From Loripinus fragilis (taxonomy: Eukaryota > Mollusca > Bivalvia > Lucinida > Lucinidae), in assembly GCA_964019695.1 (NCBI GenBank), contig OZ026527.1:79092831-79156830 (forward strand): a stretch of DNA of 64,000 nt, written 5' to 3'. A program made the position numbers and the translations under genes. This document shows, in pieces, positions 44,440-55,909 of this stretch. Below the pieces are notes generated by a model. That model was not told the DNA's origin, searched no databases, and worked only from the letters and a program-made list of their open reading frames with translations. Positions within the stretch are counted from its first letter, which is position 1, and each line of letters starts with the position of its first letter.

Positions 44440-44732
44440 ATGCGAGTCTGACTGGCGGTCCAGGGGTCGCAAGTACGACCCCTGCCTGGTGCCATACTTC
44501 CGTGGAGATTGATTGTGAAATAAATTCTACTGTCATTCTCTTTCCTCTGCTGATTCATGAAGGGTTGTTGTCAGTTATAAGGGAAAGTATTTGCACGAAG
44601 TACTGGTTGACCAATTTAAGTCAAGCTTGCCCAGGAAAAAGGTGTGGTTGCAATGTAGTGAACTGACTGCCTTGACATCATTGACATGATTATAGCTGTT
44701 GACTAGGACATAAACATCAAAACAACCAACAA
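44440..44732 (+). mobile_element. tRNA-derived SINE, family A
   Basis: Follows the reverse copy directly; CCAGGGGTCGCAAGTACGAC holds the degenerate B box. The head is truncated or rearranged against its neighbour. Confidence 0.65.
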
Positions 44733-44764
44733 TTGCTGGACCCAGAGCGTAATTTTTAGGGATT

Positions 44765-45060
44765 CAGATCGCTGATCTAGGGGTTGCGAGTTCAATCCTC
44801 GTCTCGATCCATACTTTGGTGGTGTTTGATCATGAAATATTTTCATAGGACAGGTCATTCTCCTCCCGCTGATTCAAGAAGGGCTATTGTCATAAGCCAA
44901 AGTATGTGCACACGAGTACTGGTTTAAGTCCCTTATTCTAAGCTTGTACAGGAAAACAGGTGTGGTTATACATGTACTAGATTAATTGACCATCAGTGAG
45001 ATTCACGGCATGTCCATAGCTATTGTATGTGGCCACAAACCAAAGCAAAACTTTGAGTTG
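44765..45060 (+). mobile_element. tRNA-derived SINE, family A, diverged
   Basis: Starts at GATCTAGGGGTTGCGAGTTC (B box) and continues with the family body; the head is missing. Confidence 0.6.
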
Positions 45061-45495
45061 CAACCAATAAAAGGTAAGGGAGGTGTCAAACTTGAAGTAC
45101 CAGAGTGCAAGAAACTGCTGCCAGGTGACAGTATAATCACATGATGCACCTTAGTGACCTAGTTGAGCTATTACGGGCCATGATGAAACACCTTGAACCT
45201 CCTATGGTACAATGATCCATTGGAAAATATGTTTCGAACTTACAAAGACACAGAGCAGATTATACGTCTAAGAGTTGCTAATGATTTTTCAACCTTCGGT
45301 TATTTGGACATGTGATGCTGTTTAACATTACAGGCTTTACTGTTATGAACAATGTATTTTTCATATCTTGGCCTTACTCATTTACACAAGACCAGTGCAT
45401 ATTTATGATATTCATAAAGTAAAGACCAGGAGTCATTAGACTACTATATGCTTATAAGCCTTTGTTTTGGCCAATTTTTTGGCCACATCCAGAAC

Positions 45496-46165
45496 TTTTT
45501 AAAGACGCAGGTTTCTGGCAGATACGCAGCTTTTACGCAGGTTTGTTTATCAAGCATTAGAAACGCAGCTTTAACGCAGCTTTAAATAAAAGCTGCGTTT
45601 CTGCAGCTTTTACGCAGCTTTGATGGAAGCTGCAGAAACGCAGCTTTTACGCAGCTTTCATTTGAAGCTGCAGAAACGCAGCTTTTACGCAGCTTTTTGA
45701 TAAAAGCTGCAGAAAAGCTGCGTTAGAGCTTCGTAAAAGTTAGCGGTATTGGCATCTGCATAAAAACTGCGTAAACGCAGCTTTTACGCAGCTTTCACTT
45801 GAAGCTGCGTAAAACGCAGCATTTACGCAGCTTTCACTTGAAGCTGCGTAAAAGCTGCGCTAGAGCTTCGTAAAAGCTAGCGGTATTGGCACCTGCGTAA
45901 AAGCTGCGTTTACGCAGCTTTTGCGAAGCCTTAACGCAGCTTTTAGTGAGTCTAGGCTAAAGCTGCGTTAAAGCTTCGCAAAAGCTGCGTAAAAGCCGGC
46001 TTTTCTACAGCTCTTCGTTAAAGCTGCGTTAAAGCCGGCTTTTCTTCAGCTCTGCGTAAAAGCTGCGTTTCTGCAGCTAAATACGCAGGTGCCAATACCG
46101 CTAGCTTTTACGAAGCTTCTGCGAAGCTTTGAAAGCTGCGCAGAAGCTGTAGAAAAGCTGGTTAT
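45496..46165. repeat. Quasi-palindromic AGCTGCGTAAA array (2)
   Basis: Longer and better preserved than array 1. Units such as GCAGCTTTTACGCAGCTTT alternate with AAAGCTGCGTAAAAGCTGCG. A TAGCGGTATTGGCA block occurs about twice forward and once inverted (near 45745, 45885 and, inverted, 46090), so the array itself contains a large inverted repeat. Confidence 0.85.
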
Positions 46166-46545
46166 TTTTCGCAAGGGAAGGATGCTAGGCTTAAATGGGT
46201 TAAACACTATTTTCTGCAATAATCCAAAGTCTATATATATGCAATAAGCCATTTTCCGCCTACATGTTATCTGCTACGATGATAATAACCATAAGTGATG
46301 TCTTTTGAATGGAAAGAAGCTATCATGCTCGGCACTATACGTTCATTACATGATGTTGGATGTAAACAAATGAGATGACACAACTTACGCTTTTGTAGTT
46401 CAAATGTTTTAAAACAGTGAATTATAATGTGTGATTAACAGATTATCACACATGGTTTTGGTTATAGACCCAAGACCCCATTATCAGCCTGAGTTCTTTA
46501 GGCAAGAACCAAAACTGTGTGATAACTTACTAATCAATTTTAACA

Positions 46546-47687
46546 TATACTCATGTCCAATGAAAACGCACCACCTACAAAAATGACTATATCTTTTTAA
46601 CGACATAACATTTTGTTTTTTGCAATTGCGTCTTATTTTACTGTAGCAATTCCTTAAGTTACTGGTAGGTCTTTAACACAGAATTATCTCAGATGACATG
46701 TGCTGGAAGCATTTAACAAAACAACCGTCAAAACAGAAAGTCACAGAACCAGCCATCGAATGTGTCAAAATTTTCAAAAGCATTATCCTTGCGTTTTTCC
46801 TTGTAGAAATTGCAAAGAATCTCTAAATTGATAGCCAGGAATAGTCATCTTGCCTTAAAAGTGGCTATAACGTCACGATGTGACGTCACTAGCATAATTT
46901 TTACCGGGCGTAAAATCGAGACATTCAATGAATCCTTCTTTTACTGATGCAAAATTACGTCAAGGTCGTAGCTAGAAGATTTTTTGCTTGTGTAGCGGGT
47001 CGTTAACATCGACGGAGCGTAGGTATCAACGTTTTTTTGATAAACGTCAAGCTCTAAAAGCTCGTATACACTAACCTAGGAGTATCTGTGTTGAACTTAA
47101 TGTTGGATAATACTTGCACTGACAAATGAACACAAATTTTAGAAGATTTAAAACGCTAGCATTGCGAACAATGGCTGGCGACGCGCTCAAAGTTGATGTC
47201 TAAGATGAAATGTCAAATTTTTAGAGGATTTGCATGACGTTTTGCATGTGTGTGAGTTTGTACGACGGAAATAAGCATTGTGTAGAACACTATAAGACTA
47301 TAGAAATCACAATTAAACATTTTACGTCGAGTTTTGTCAGACCACTCCATATTTAAGCTAACATAGTGACATTGTTCGCGTTAGTGTAGCGTTAGGTGTT
47401 GCGTCACAACTGTCAAAATTGTGGCGAAATGACAGGGGATCTACTGGCAAACAGACAATTTAAACGAGATTTTGGGGTCTTTATGTATACGCCCAAAATG
47501 CGCTTAATGCATTTTTGAGGCTGACGTTACGTCATGTGTTAACGGAGTCACTGGAATTGAAATTTTGTGCGAAAACATTGGATTTGTCCTCAATAATAAT
47601 TATAAATAACACAATTTTGCACAGCTTTTGATAGGCCACAAATATGCGCATCTGAAGAGTGGTGCGTTTTCATTGGACATGAGTATA
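46546..47687. mobile_element. 1.14-kb TIR element
   Basis: A perfect 29-bp inverted repeat at 46546-46574 and 47659-47687 (TATACTCATGTCCAATG... inward). No ORF of note; higher CpG content than the flanks. Non-autonomous DNA transposon. The target duplication is unclear, possibly TA. Confidence 0.8.
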
Positions 47688-47697
47688 TATGTGCTAT

Positions 47698-47932
47698 GGC
47701 ATGGGATTTCCAACAATGTGGTATGTGCAACCAGCAAAGCATCAGATCAGCCTGTGCATACACGCAGTCTGATCAGAGCCTTTGCTAGTCGCTTGAATAT
47801 TCTATGAGTGTTAAGCTACTGACTGAACGTCATTTGGAGTTTCTAAGCTTAAAAGGAGGCTGCACAGGCTCGTCTGAGTCTAAACTTGTCAAAATGCCAC
47901 ATTGTTGGAAATCACCTGTCACGGCTCATATT
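47698..47932 (+). mobile_element. TIR element, family M2
   Basis: Starts 10 bp after the 1.14-kb element and ends CACCTGTCACGGCTCAT. Confidence 0.7.
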
Positions 47933-48068
47933 TTGGTTTCTCAAAAGAACTGTCTCATGAAGAAAAAATAATTTTAAATTGAGCTTTCTTATCTGGAGGC
48001 CTGTTTAATTTGTTCAAAATTTAGAGTTAGCCATCAAATAGCGAAAAACACCTCCAAAATAATTATCA

Positions 48069-48252
48069 GGCCCCCAGATAAGAGTGCATAACTAAAAATT
48101 ATTTTGCTTATTTCTCAACCAAAACATATGTTGTGGGTACTCAAAGTACCGTCTCCATGAGACTGTTCTTTTGAGCACCCAAAACACATGTTTAAACTGA
48201 TGGATAAGAAATTAATTGCAATTTAGTGCTGAAAAAAATGCTTAACTGGTCC
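48069..48252 (+). mobile_element. Palindromic MITE, family M1
   Basis: Complete copy, with an M1 fragment just upstream at about 47937-48003. Confidence 0.7.
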
Positions 48253-48479
48253 TATGATTATTATCTGTTTTTCTTTCAAAACATATGTTTTTGTGGGTAC
48301 ATAAAACAAACATCTCTGTGAGACTTTATGCATGGAAAATGTGCATATTGATAGGAAATTATTATTTTTACGTTTCATAAATGTGCCCCATACTCAGAAC
48401 CTATTGGATCTGAAATTCAAAATTGAATATGCAAGCATTATTAAATGTCAAAGTTCTAATTGTTGAATTTTATACACAC

Positions 48480-49130
48480 ATTTTGAAGAAGAAAAATTTT
48501 TCATTATGTAATAGTGCTGTCTGTCCTTCCCTCTGTCCATCACTCCATCCACCAACATTCTTGTACTCTCCATAACTCGGTAACCGTTCATGATATTTTC
48601 AATAAATTTTTTAAGAATATATATTACATCAAGATGATGTGTAGAGCAAAAGAATTATTGCCCTTCTTTTCTTAGTTTCCAGATTATGTCCCTTTGATTA
48701 AAATTTTCCAAAAATTCTTGTACAATTTCTAACTCAGTGACTGTTAGGGATATCTTCATGCAATTTTAAAGGGACGTTTATAAGGTCAGGATGACATGTT
48801 CATGGGTGAAAGTTTTCATCAGATTATTATAGGTTCTCTGATTTATATTCAGTCTATCTTAAGACAATTGACCATTTAAGCTTCAAATTGTGAATATTTA
48901 GTCAAGTTTTAAGATCAGTTTTGAAAGTTCAGGATTTTGGAAATTTTGAGCTTTCACCCATGCATGTTGGGTACAGTAATGGTTGCTTTCAGTTTCTTCC
49001 TTTCAGAGTTATGTCCCTTTGATTGTGTTTTTACGCTAATTTTGTACAAACATTCTTGTAAGCAGTATAACTCTGTAAGGTCCGCCTTTTTGGTAGGCAA
49101 CTAGTGTTTGAAATTAAAAAAAATCTTTGT
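48480..49130 (+). other. Diverged T2-like repeat
   Basis: Contains CTGTCC/TCCATC tracts and repeated AACTCNGTAACYGTT units like the T2/T1 interiors, but no preserved ends. Confidence 0.45.
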
Positions 49131-49131
49131 T

Positions 49132-50615
49132 ATACCCCCTGCAAACTTTGTTTGTGATGGGTATACTGTTTTTATACCCCCCACAAACTTTGTTTTCACT
49201 TTGTGTGTGCGTCCGTGTGTCTGTCAGTCCGTAACGTTTTGTTTCCTTAATATTTTGAAGAGTCATTGCTGGATTTTCATCAAACCTTGCAAACATGTTC
49301 ATATATGCAAGACAAATACTTAAAGCAAAAAAGTAAGGGCTAGGGGCCAATTCTATTAGAGTTATTTCCCTTTTTAGTTCTAAATGGCTTTTGTATAGGG
49401 TTTTATGCTTATGCTATTATAGGCCATAAACGGGCCGATCAACTCCTACCACAGCTTTTGATGGCACAATTTGATACTTTTCCTATACAATGTAGACACA
49501 TTGAACATATGCATGAAGGAGTTTGGTTCAGAAAAAATAATTTTTAACAAAATTACAGCTGTGAGAACTTGGACATTTTTTCCTTAATAAGGCTATTGTA
49601 TATGCATTGATGGTGCCTTCATGGGCAGATCAACTCCTTCATGGGCCAATCAACTCCTACCACAGCTTTTGATGGAGCAATTTGATACTTTGCCTCAGAA
49701 ATATAGACACATTGAACATATGCATGAAGGAGTTTGGTTCAGAAAAAATGATTTTTGACAAAATGACAGCTGTGAGAACTTAGACAATTTTTCCCTAATA
49801 ATGCTTTTGTACATGCATAGATGGTGCCTTCATGGGCCGATCAACTTCTACCACAGCTTTTGATGGAGCAATTTGATACTTTGCCTATTCAATAAAGATA
49901 CATTGAACATATGCATGAAGGAGTCTGGTTGAAAAAAAAAATTTTGACAAAATGACAGCTATGAGAACTTAGACAATTTTTCGCTTATATGGCTTTTGTA
50001 TATGCATGGATAGTGCCTTTATGGGCCAATCAACTCCTACCACAGCTTTTGATGGAGCAATTTCATACTTTGCCACTACAATGTAGACATATTGAACATA
50101 TGCACCAAGGAGTTTGGTTTGGAAAAAATAATTTTTGACAAAATGACAGATGTTAGAACTTAGACAATTTTCCCCTAACAAGGCTTTTGTATATACATAG
50201 ATGGTGCCTTCATGTGCCAATCAACTCCTACCACAGCTTTTGATGGAGCAATTTGATGTGTTGCCTATACAATATAGACACATTGAACATATGCATGAAG
50301 GAGTTTGGCTCAGAAAAAATAATTTTTGACAAAATGACAGCTATGAGAACTTAGACTATTTTTCCGATATAAGCTTTGATGTATAGAGCTTTCAGGTGTG
50401 AATAATTTTGACCTTAAAAAATGTTCCAGATTGCAAGCTTAAAATCATTTGCACAGATTCTACTGAAATCTTGTTTTCACAGATTCTACTGAAATCTTTT
50501 TTTCAAAACTAGGGTCTGCTGGTATGAACTATTACTTGCCAAAACCTAAGTTTTTTCACTGACCCTTACTGAGCGGGGGGTATCTAATAAGCATTGCTTA
50601 TTGACTTTTTTCATT
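49132..50615 (+). mobile_element. CCCCCC-ended element, family T1, doubled left end
   Basis: Left ends at 49132 and again at about 49172 (TATACCCCCCACAAACTTTG), right TIR ending 50583, then the AATAAGCATTGCTTATT hairpin. About five internal units. Confidence 0.75.
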
Positions 50616-50821
50616 GAAATTCAAAACCCATGCACATTTCTGTACAAATAAGAACTTTTTGAAAGCAGCAACTTTTGAAATCTGCTGATCTTTGCAAATA
50701 GTTTGGATCCAGATCAGGTTTGAGAGAATGTGACTCCAATTCTAGATCCAAACAGTTTGACAATCTGTTTGTGTTCCATAAAGATTTATCGAAAACCTGC
50801 TATCTGACGTAGGTTTGGAAC

Positions 50822-52080
50822 AGTCAAAATAAACATAAACTCATCATCTTCTACAAGATAGTCAATGGTCTTGCACCCAACTATTTTCTTGATCTTTTCC
50901 CTCCCATAATTCAAGAAATATAGGGAGCGCAGTGGCTCAGTGGTAGAGTGCTTGACTTGAGACCGAGAGGCCGGGGGTTTGAGTCTCACCGGTGTCACTG
51001 CGTTGTGTCCTTGAGCAAGACACATTAATCCTAGCTTAGTACTGGTTCAACCCAGGAAGACCTGTCCCTACATAACTGAAAGATTGTTGATGGGACATAA
51101 AGAATCAAATCAAACAAAAATTTTAGAAATAACTAATGGGAGACAGCAGTCAGTTTTCTCCCTTGACTACTCTATCAGAACAACTAGGTCCAAATAGTTG
51201 GGTCTCCTCGGTTTTTATCCCTTCTTTTATTGCAGATATTGGAAAACATTTTTTCTTGAAATATGACTCAGAATATTCCAAATCAATTTAAAACATCTTA
51301 TTTTATAATCTTTTCAACATTTTTACTCAGTTAATGCTTATCAGCATCTCTTAATTGGCACAGCTGTCAAAATAATTACACTTATTTATCACCTAATCAC
51401 CATTATGACCCTATGATAAAGGCAGAGGATTTCAAATGGTTGGACCAGGTTTATCATTTGTTCCACCTCGGTAGTTACCTGTGTTTATCAGGGGCATTAA
51501 CTGACTGCTTTTTGCCATTACAACCTACGGAACGCTGATGACATACAAACTCTTCATGCTCGCACAAACTTATACTATAATTCCTTCTTTCCATCAAAGA
51601 TAAGGGCGTGGAATAGCTTGCCCGAAGATACAAAGCAATCCCCATCCATTTCTTCCTTCAAATTCCGACTTAATAGAGACATGAACAAACCACCAAAATA
51701 TTACAATATAGGCACATGCATGGATCAAATCCTCCATACTCATATTAGACTTGAATGCAGCTCACTAAACGCCCACTTGTACAGGAAAAACATAGTACCA
51801 GAGCCTACATGCCAATGTGATGGTTTTGAAAGTTCTCACCACTTCTTTTTTTGTCTGTCCAATATTCGTAGATGCTAGGTCAAGATACTTACCATCAAGC
51901 TTAATCAATGTAACGACCAGGGATCTTTTGTTTGGTATGGAAAACAAAACAAACAACGAAAACGAGGCGCTATTTATGCAGGTACAAGAATTCATAGTGA
52001 AATCAGGAAGGTTCGCTCGAAACAAGTCAAACATGATAAAACACTATCCACCATGTTCAATGCACAGCATAGAAAAATTG
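50822..52080 (+). pseudogene. LINE reverse-transcriptase 3' part, interrupted
   Basis: 50836-50920 reads KLIIFYKIVNGLAPNYFLD then LFPPIIQEI. 51518-51870 continues YNLRNADDIQTLHARTN, FFPSKIRAWNSLPED, HTHIRLECSSLNAHLYRK and PEPTCQCDGFESSHHFFF. A frame-shifted end (LLFGMENKTNNENEALF, VQEFIVKSGRF) runs to about 52012. MFYKIxNGLAPxYL...WNSLP...IRLxCSxLNxHL...CxCG-HHxFF is the C-terminal zinc-knuckle region of LINE reverse transcriptases. It is broken by SINE B (50921-51124), probably by a second insert (about 51140-51517), and by stops. Confidence 0.85.
50921..51124 (+). mobile_element. tRNA-derived SINE, family B, inside the LINE
   Basis: Best-preserved copy of the family: A box GTGGCTCAGTGGTAGAGTGC and B-box-like GGGTTTGAGTCTCACC. 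Flanked by AGAAATA (50914-50920 and 51125-51131). Confidence 0.85.
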
Positions 52081-52437
52081 TAGTCATTCCCTTCCCCCTC
52101 TCCCCCACATTTTTTCTTCTTTTTCTCTTTATCCGCCATGCATTGATGTTGATATTACTTAGTGTACATTGATTGCCAGTGCCATTCTCATATAATTTTT
52201 GCATGATCCACATTTTAATAGGAAATGACTTAAATATAAGCTTCAGCTTACTGTCAAATCCTGTAACACTATACATTAGTATATATTGTATTATGCTTGT
52301 AAATTCAGAAATAGAATATTGTTTAAACTAAAGATTTTTTGGAAAAAATCAATTTTGAAAAAGTCAGCAGATGACAACAAAAATGTGAAAAATTACTTAG
52401 CATGCATATATTCAAATGGATTTCCTTGTTTTTAACT

Positions 52438-53043
52438 GAGAAACACACAATGTGTTTGAGAGTGACAACAAACTCACAGATCTCATTGTGACTTACAGTA
52501 AACTTTTAACTTTGAATGAATTACATTGTTTTAACACTGGGAAGCACACAATGGGATTGAAGGTGACAAAAAACTCACAGTGACTTATTGTACACTTTTA
52601 ACTTTAATTTGATGCATTGTTTTTAACAGATATCCCTGTTGACTGGGAAACTCACAATGTGATTGAAGGTGACAAAAATTAACTCACAGTGACTTATTGT
52701 AAAGATTTAACTTTGAATGAATTACATTGTTTTAACACTGGGAAGCACACAATGGGATTGAAGGTGACAAAAAACTCACAGTGACTTATTGTAAACTTTT
52801 AACTTTGAATGAATTACATTGTTTGTAACAGATATTCGTGTTGACTGGGAAACTCACAATGTGTTTGAAGGTGACAACAAACTCACAGTGACTTATTGTA
52901 AACTTTTAATTTTAATTTGATGCATTGTTTTTACCAGATATTCGTGTTGACTGGGAAACTCACAATGTGTTTGAAGGTGACAACAAACTCACAGTGACTT
53001 ATTGTAAACTTTTAATTTTAATTTGATGCATTGTTTTTAACAG
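52438..53043 (+). repeat. Tandem array of exon 15 starts
   Basis: Six diverged units precede the true exon; marker GAAACTCACAATG or GAAGCACACAATG at about 52438, 52541, 52647, 52742, 52849, 52955 and 53061. Acceptors remain in the units starting 52630, 52832 and 52938 (exon 53044). Two units lack an 11-bp GATATTCGTGT piece and alternate with complete ones, giving a dimer of about 202 bp. The earliest unit retains ACAGATCTCATTGTGACTTA, a longer stretch of exon. Confidence 0.9.
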
Positions 53044-53175
53044 ATATTCGTGTTGACTGGGAAACTCACAATGTGGTTGAAGGTGACAACAAACTTATAG
53101 ATCTCATTACGACCTATGGTAAACCTTTCCCTCTGAAGGACGGTGATGATATTGAAATAGTACCGCCAACAGAAC
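53044..53175 (+). CDS. DLEC1: DLEC1 exon 15 of window
   Basis: Acceptor TTAACAG, donor GTAAAT, phases 1 to 1. It encodes DIRVDWETHNVVEGDNK then LIDLITTYGKPFPLKDGDD and IEIVPPTE plus a split codon. IRVDWETxxxxEGDxKLIDLxxxYGxPFPLKD matches DIRLDWETYVPEDKEDRLVELLVFYGPPFPLRD of DLEC1 and is one of its most diagnostic blocks. Confidence 0.92.
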
Positions 53176-53204
53176 GTAAATATTCTTCACACATTTTAGC
53201 ATAC

Positions 53205-53354
53205 AGTAAAACCTGTGTAAAACGGCCACTCAAAAATAGATAAAACAAATATCTTAATGTCAAATGGTAGCTTAATGAAGGTCAAAAGGATTGCAGAATG
53301 CTTCCCTTTTTTGGTCTTTTTTAGGTTGGCTGTTTTACACTGGTTTTACTGTAA
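53205..53354 (+). mobile_element. TIR element, family M7
   Basis: ACAGTAAAACCTGTGTAAAA at the left and TTTTACACTGGTTTTACTGT at the right, inverted. Starts 29 bp after exon 15. Confidence 0.7.
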
Positions 53355-53480
53355 TCAAGGTGCAAAATGCAAAACAACATCTTGCTAAGCTTCCTATGAC
53401 ATTAGCATTGCAATGCTGATGTCTTCATGTGATCCTAGTTTGGATCATTATCTCCCATTGACATCTCAGTAAGACTTAAT

Positions 53481-53689
53481 AGGGGAGCTCAGTGGCTCAG
53501 TGGTAGAGTGCTTGACTCATGATCGAGGGGCAGCAGGTTCTAGCCTCACCGGCATCACTGCGTTGTGGTCCTTGAGCAAGACACATTTATCTTAGCTTAG
53601 TACTGGTTCAACCCAGGAAGTCTTAGATCGGTCCCTGTTAAACCGAAAGATTGTTGATGGGACGTAAAGAATTAAATCAAACAAAACAA
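53481..53689 (+). mobile_element. tRNA-derived SINE, family B
   Basis: Flanked by an 11-bp duplication AGTA(A/G)GACTTA (53468-53478 and 53690-53700). Confidence 0.85.
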
Positions 53690-54316
53690 AGTAGGACTTA
53701 GTGATGCCTTGGTGCAGTGATTTTGAATTACTTAGATGTACTATATTTTTTGACAACCCTTTTTTGGAGAAAAGGGATAGTTTAATCTACCCAATGTAAG
53801 AAAAAAAGCAAAGTGAGTATGATTAGGAAGTACCACAAACATACACTGCAGACCAACCCACGGCACCGGGAGGAAGAGCCACAGAACAATAACAGAAACA
53901 AGACATCAGGAAGACAAACAAAATAAAGTAACCAGCTCTCTCTTCCCTATCATGATAATTGCAAAACTAGTAAGGATACAAAGCAATGTACAACAAAACA
54001 TGGAACAAACACAGAACCTCAAAATAGGAGCAACAATCAACAACAACAACAGAATCACCACCTTAGAACGGACAGCAGCCAATGTCTTCATTGCATTTTA
54101 CTGATACCAAATCTTTACCCTTGATTCTGTTGTTGTTAAAACACAATAATTGTTAAGCTTGCATAGAGGCTTCCTAACTATTGCAATGTATCATCATGTA
54201 GAAACAATCTAATCAAAATTGAGACGGTTCTTTTGAGTACCCACAACATATGTTTTGGTTTTGTACGCACTCTTAACTAAAGGCCTGCATCTTATCATGT
54301 TTATTATACCACACAG

Positions 54317-54343
54317 AGGAGTATATCAAGAGATATGGCAAAG
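54317..54343 (+). CDS. DLEC1: DLEC1 microexon (27 bp)
   Basis: AGs at CACACAG and donor GTAAGA, phase 1 to 1, giving QEYIKRYGK between PPTE and VPES. The phase fits both neighbours, and skipping it would also keep the frame, so it could be an optional cassette. The vertebrate protein is variable here, so support is from splice signals and phase only. Confidence 0.55.
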
Positions 54344-54494
54344 GTAAGATGAAGTGTTGTGGTATGGCTGCATGTCTGCTTCTGTCTTGTGTGTGATCAA
54401 TATCCTTAGGTGATAGTTCAAATTTGATGAATGAGGCACATTTTAAAAATCACAGAAAAAGGAGCACTTGAATTTTAAGTAAAAGAGCAGCTTT

Positions 54495-55770
54495 AAAAAT
54501 TGAGTATCTTACATGATACTCATGTTTTATTGAATTTTTTAAACAAGTTGGTGAAATGAGATAAAATGCAAGGCTTGCCAAGTATTTTATCACTTTTTTG
54601 TAACAAAGTTGATAAATTCATTATTACAGGAGCAGGAATGTTATATTCTTAATCATATTGAATTACTTTCACTTTTTTGGCATGTAAACGTTTGTCATTA
54701 TGTAGGCAAAGTTGATATAGTTGCCATTACATAATGTCATTTAATAACATTAAATAAAGTACTGGAAGTTAGAGGGCTTTCTTGAAAAGTCCTTGAAATT
54801 AAATCTGCCTTGAAAAGAACTGGAAAATCACTCAAAAGCCTTGAAAAGTCCTTGAATTCCACTATTTTCTGTAGGACTTATTGCTGTTGATAGGGGCGCA
54901 TTGCATTTGAGCACTTTTTGCAATTAGCAATGGTATCTTTTGCACACTTTTTGCGATTTCATTTGCGCACTATTTTCACACCCCCAATCAGTGACGATTA
55001 GTAATTAGAAGCCGTGAAAAGATGGCTTTATAACGTTTTATGCAGGTGAGATGCATACCTGGTCATATCTTCTTTTCTTTCTTAACATGAAACATGAAAT
55101 GTCCTCACACAAACAACTTCTTCCTATAATCTGATCTTTTTTGTCTTATACTAACAGACGCTGCGCTAACCTGCCTAGAATGTCCGTGAGGGCGTGTGGC
55201 AGTATCTAGAGATAGAGATAGATAGGCTAACAGAAGGCTTAAGAATGCTCAATGCACCTTTATAACTACCTGTAACGACTTTCAACTAGCTTAATTACTC
55301 CTAATTAAATTTTAATGAGGTGTGAAAAAGGTGCGCAAATGATATGCAGAATCGTGCGCAAATGAAGGAATAAAGGTGCGCAAAAGATATACTGAAGTGC
55401 GTAAATGAAAAGCGCCGGTTGATAGAGACCTAAATTAGTATAAAATTGTTGTGCCTTTATTTGGTTCAGCATATGCTGCACCAAATATAGGCACAACAAT
55501 TTTATACTAATTTTCGAGTACTAATGTCTCCATTATCTCGGTCTAGCATTCCTGAAGTAGAATTTTAACACTTAGATCAGTATTTTTCATTAACTTTAAG
55601 CCCTTGAAAACTGTAGGAGAGGCTTTTATAAGTCATTGAAAAGTCCTTGAATTTTTCTCATACTTGCCTGTATGAACCCTGAATAAGTAAACTACTAGTG
55701 ATTGATAGATTTTAATACATAGTGCTATATCACTCCCAGACGTTATATGATATATAACAAAAATATTTTT
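54495..55770 (+). mobile_element. Family C repeat split by a larger insert
   Basis: 54495-54765 and 55685-55770 correspond to the two halves of family C. The intervening sequence starts and ends with AAAAGTCCTTGAA words and contains GTGCGCAAATGA repeats and the hairpin at 55432. Confidence 0.5.
55432..55513. repeat. 40-bp-stem hairpin
   Basis: Arms 55432-55471 and 55474-55513 with two mismatches and a two-base loop at CAGCATATGCTG; outer AAATTAGTATAAAATTG. Confidence 0.9.
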
Positions 55771-55868
55771 GTTACATATATTTCCAATCAAAAGATACAC
55801 TATTGAGTCTTAAAAGAGCACCCTGCACCTGCAACTAGTGTTTGGGCGAAAAGTCCGCAAAACCCTAT

Positions 55869-55869
<1 letters not shown>

Positions 55870-55906
<37 letters not shown>
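55870..55906 (+). repeat. Run of 37 G
   Basis: An uninterrupted homopolymer. Its exact length is unlikely to be reliable; a second, shorter run lies at 58183-58204. Confidence 0.9.
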
Positions 55907-55909
55907 CTT

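Larger units (their letters stand above)
39379..53043 (+). other. 13.7-kb intron, dense nested repeats
   Basis: No DLEC1 exon is expected between RVNNTSP and VDWETHN, and none is seen. Contents in order: M1 (39455), a duplicated segment (39728-41392), an AGCTGCG array (41527-41960), C-rich microsatellites (42290-43166), SINE A copies (44065-45060), a second AGCTGCG array (45496-46165), the 46546-47687 TIR element, M2, M1, T1, a dead LINE with a SINE in it, and the exon 15 array. Confidence 0.8.
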
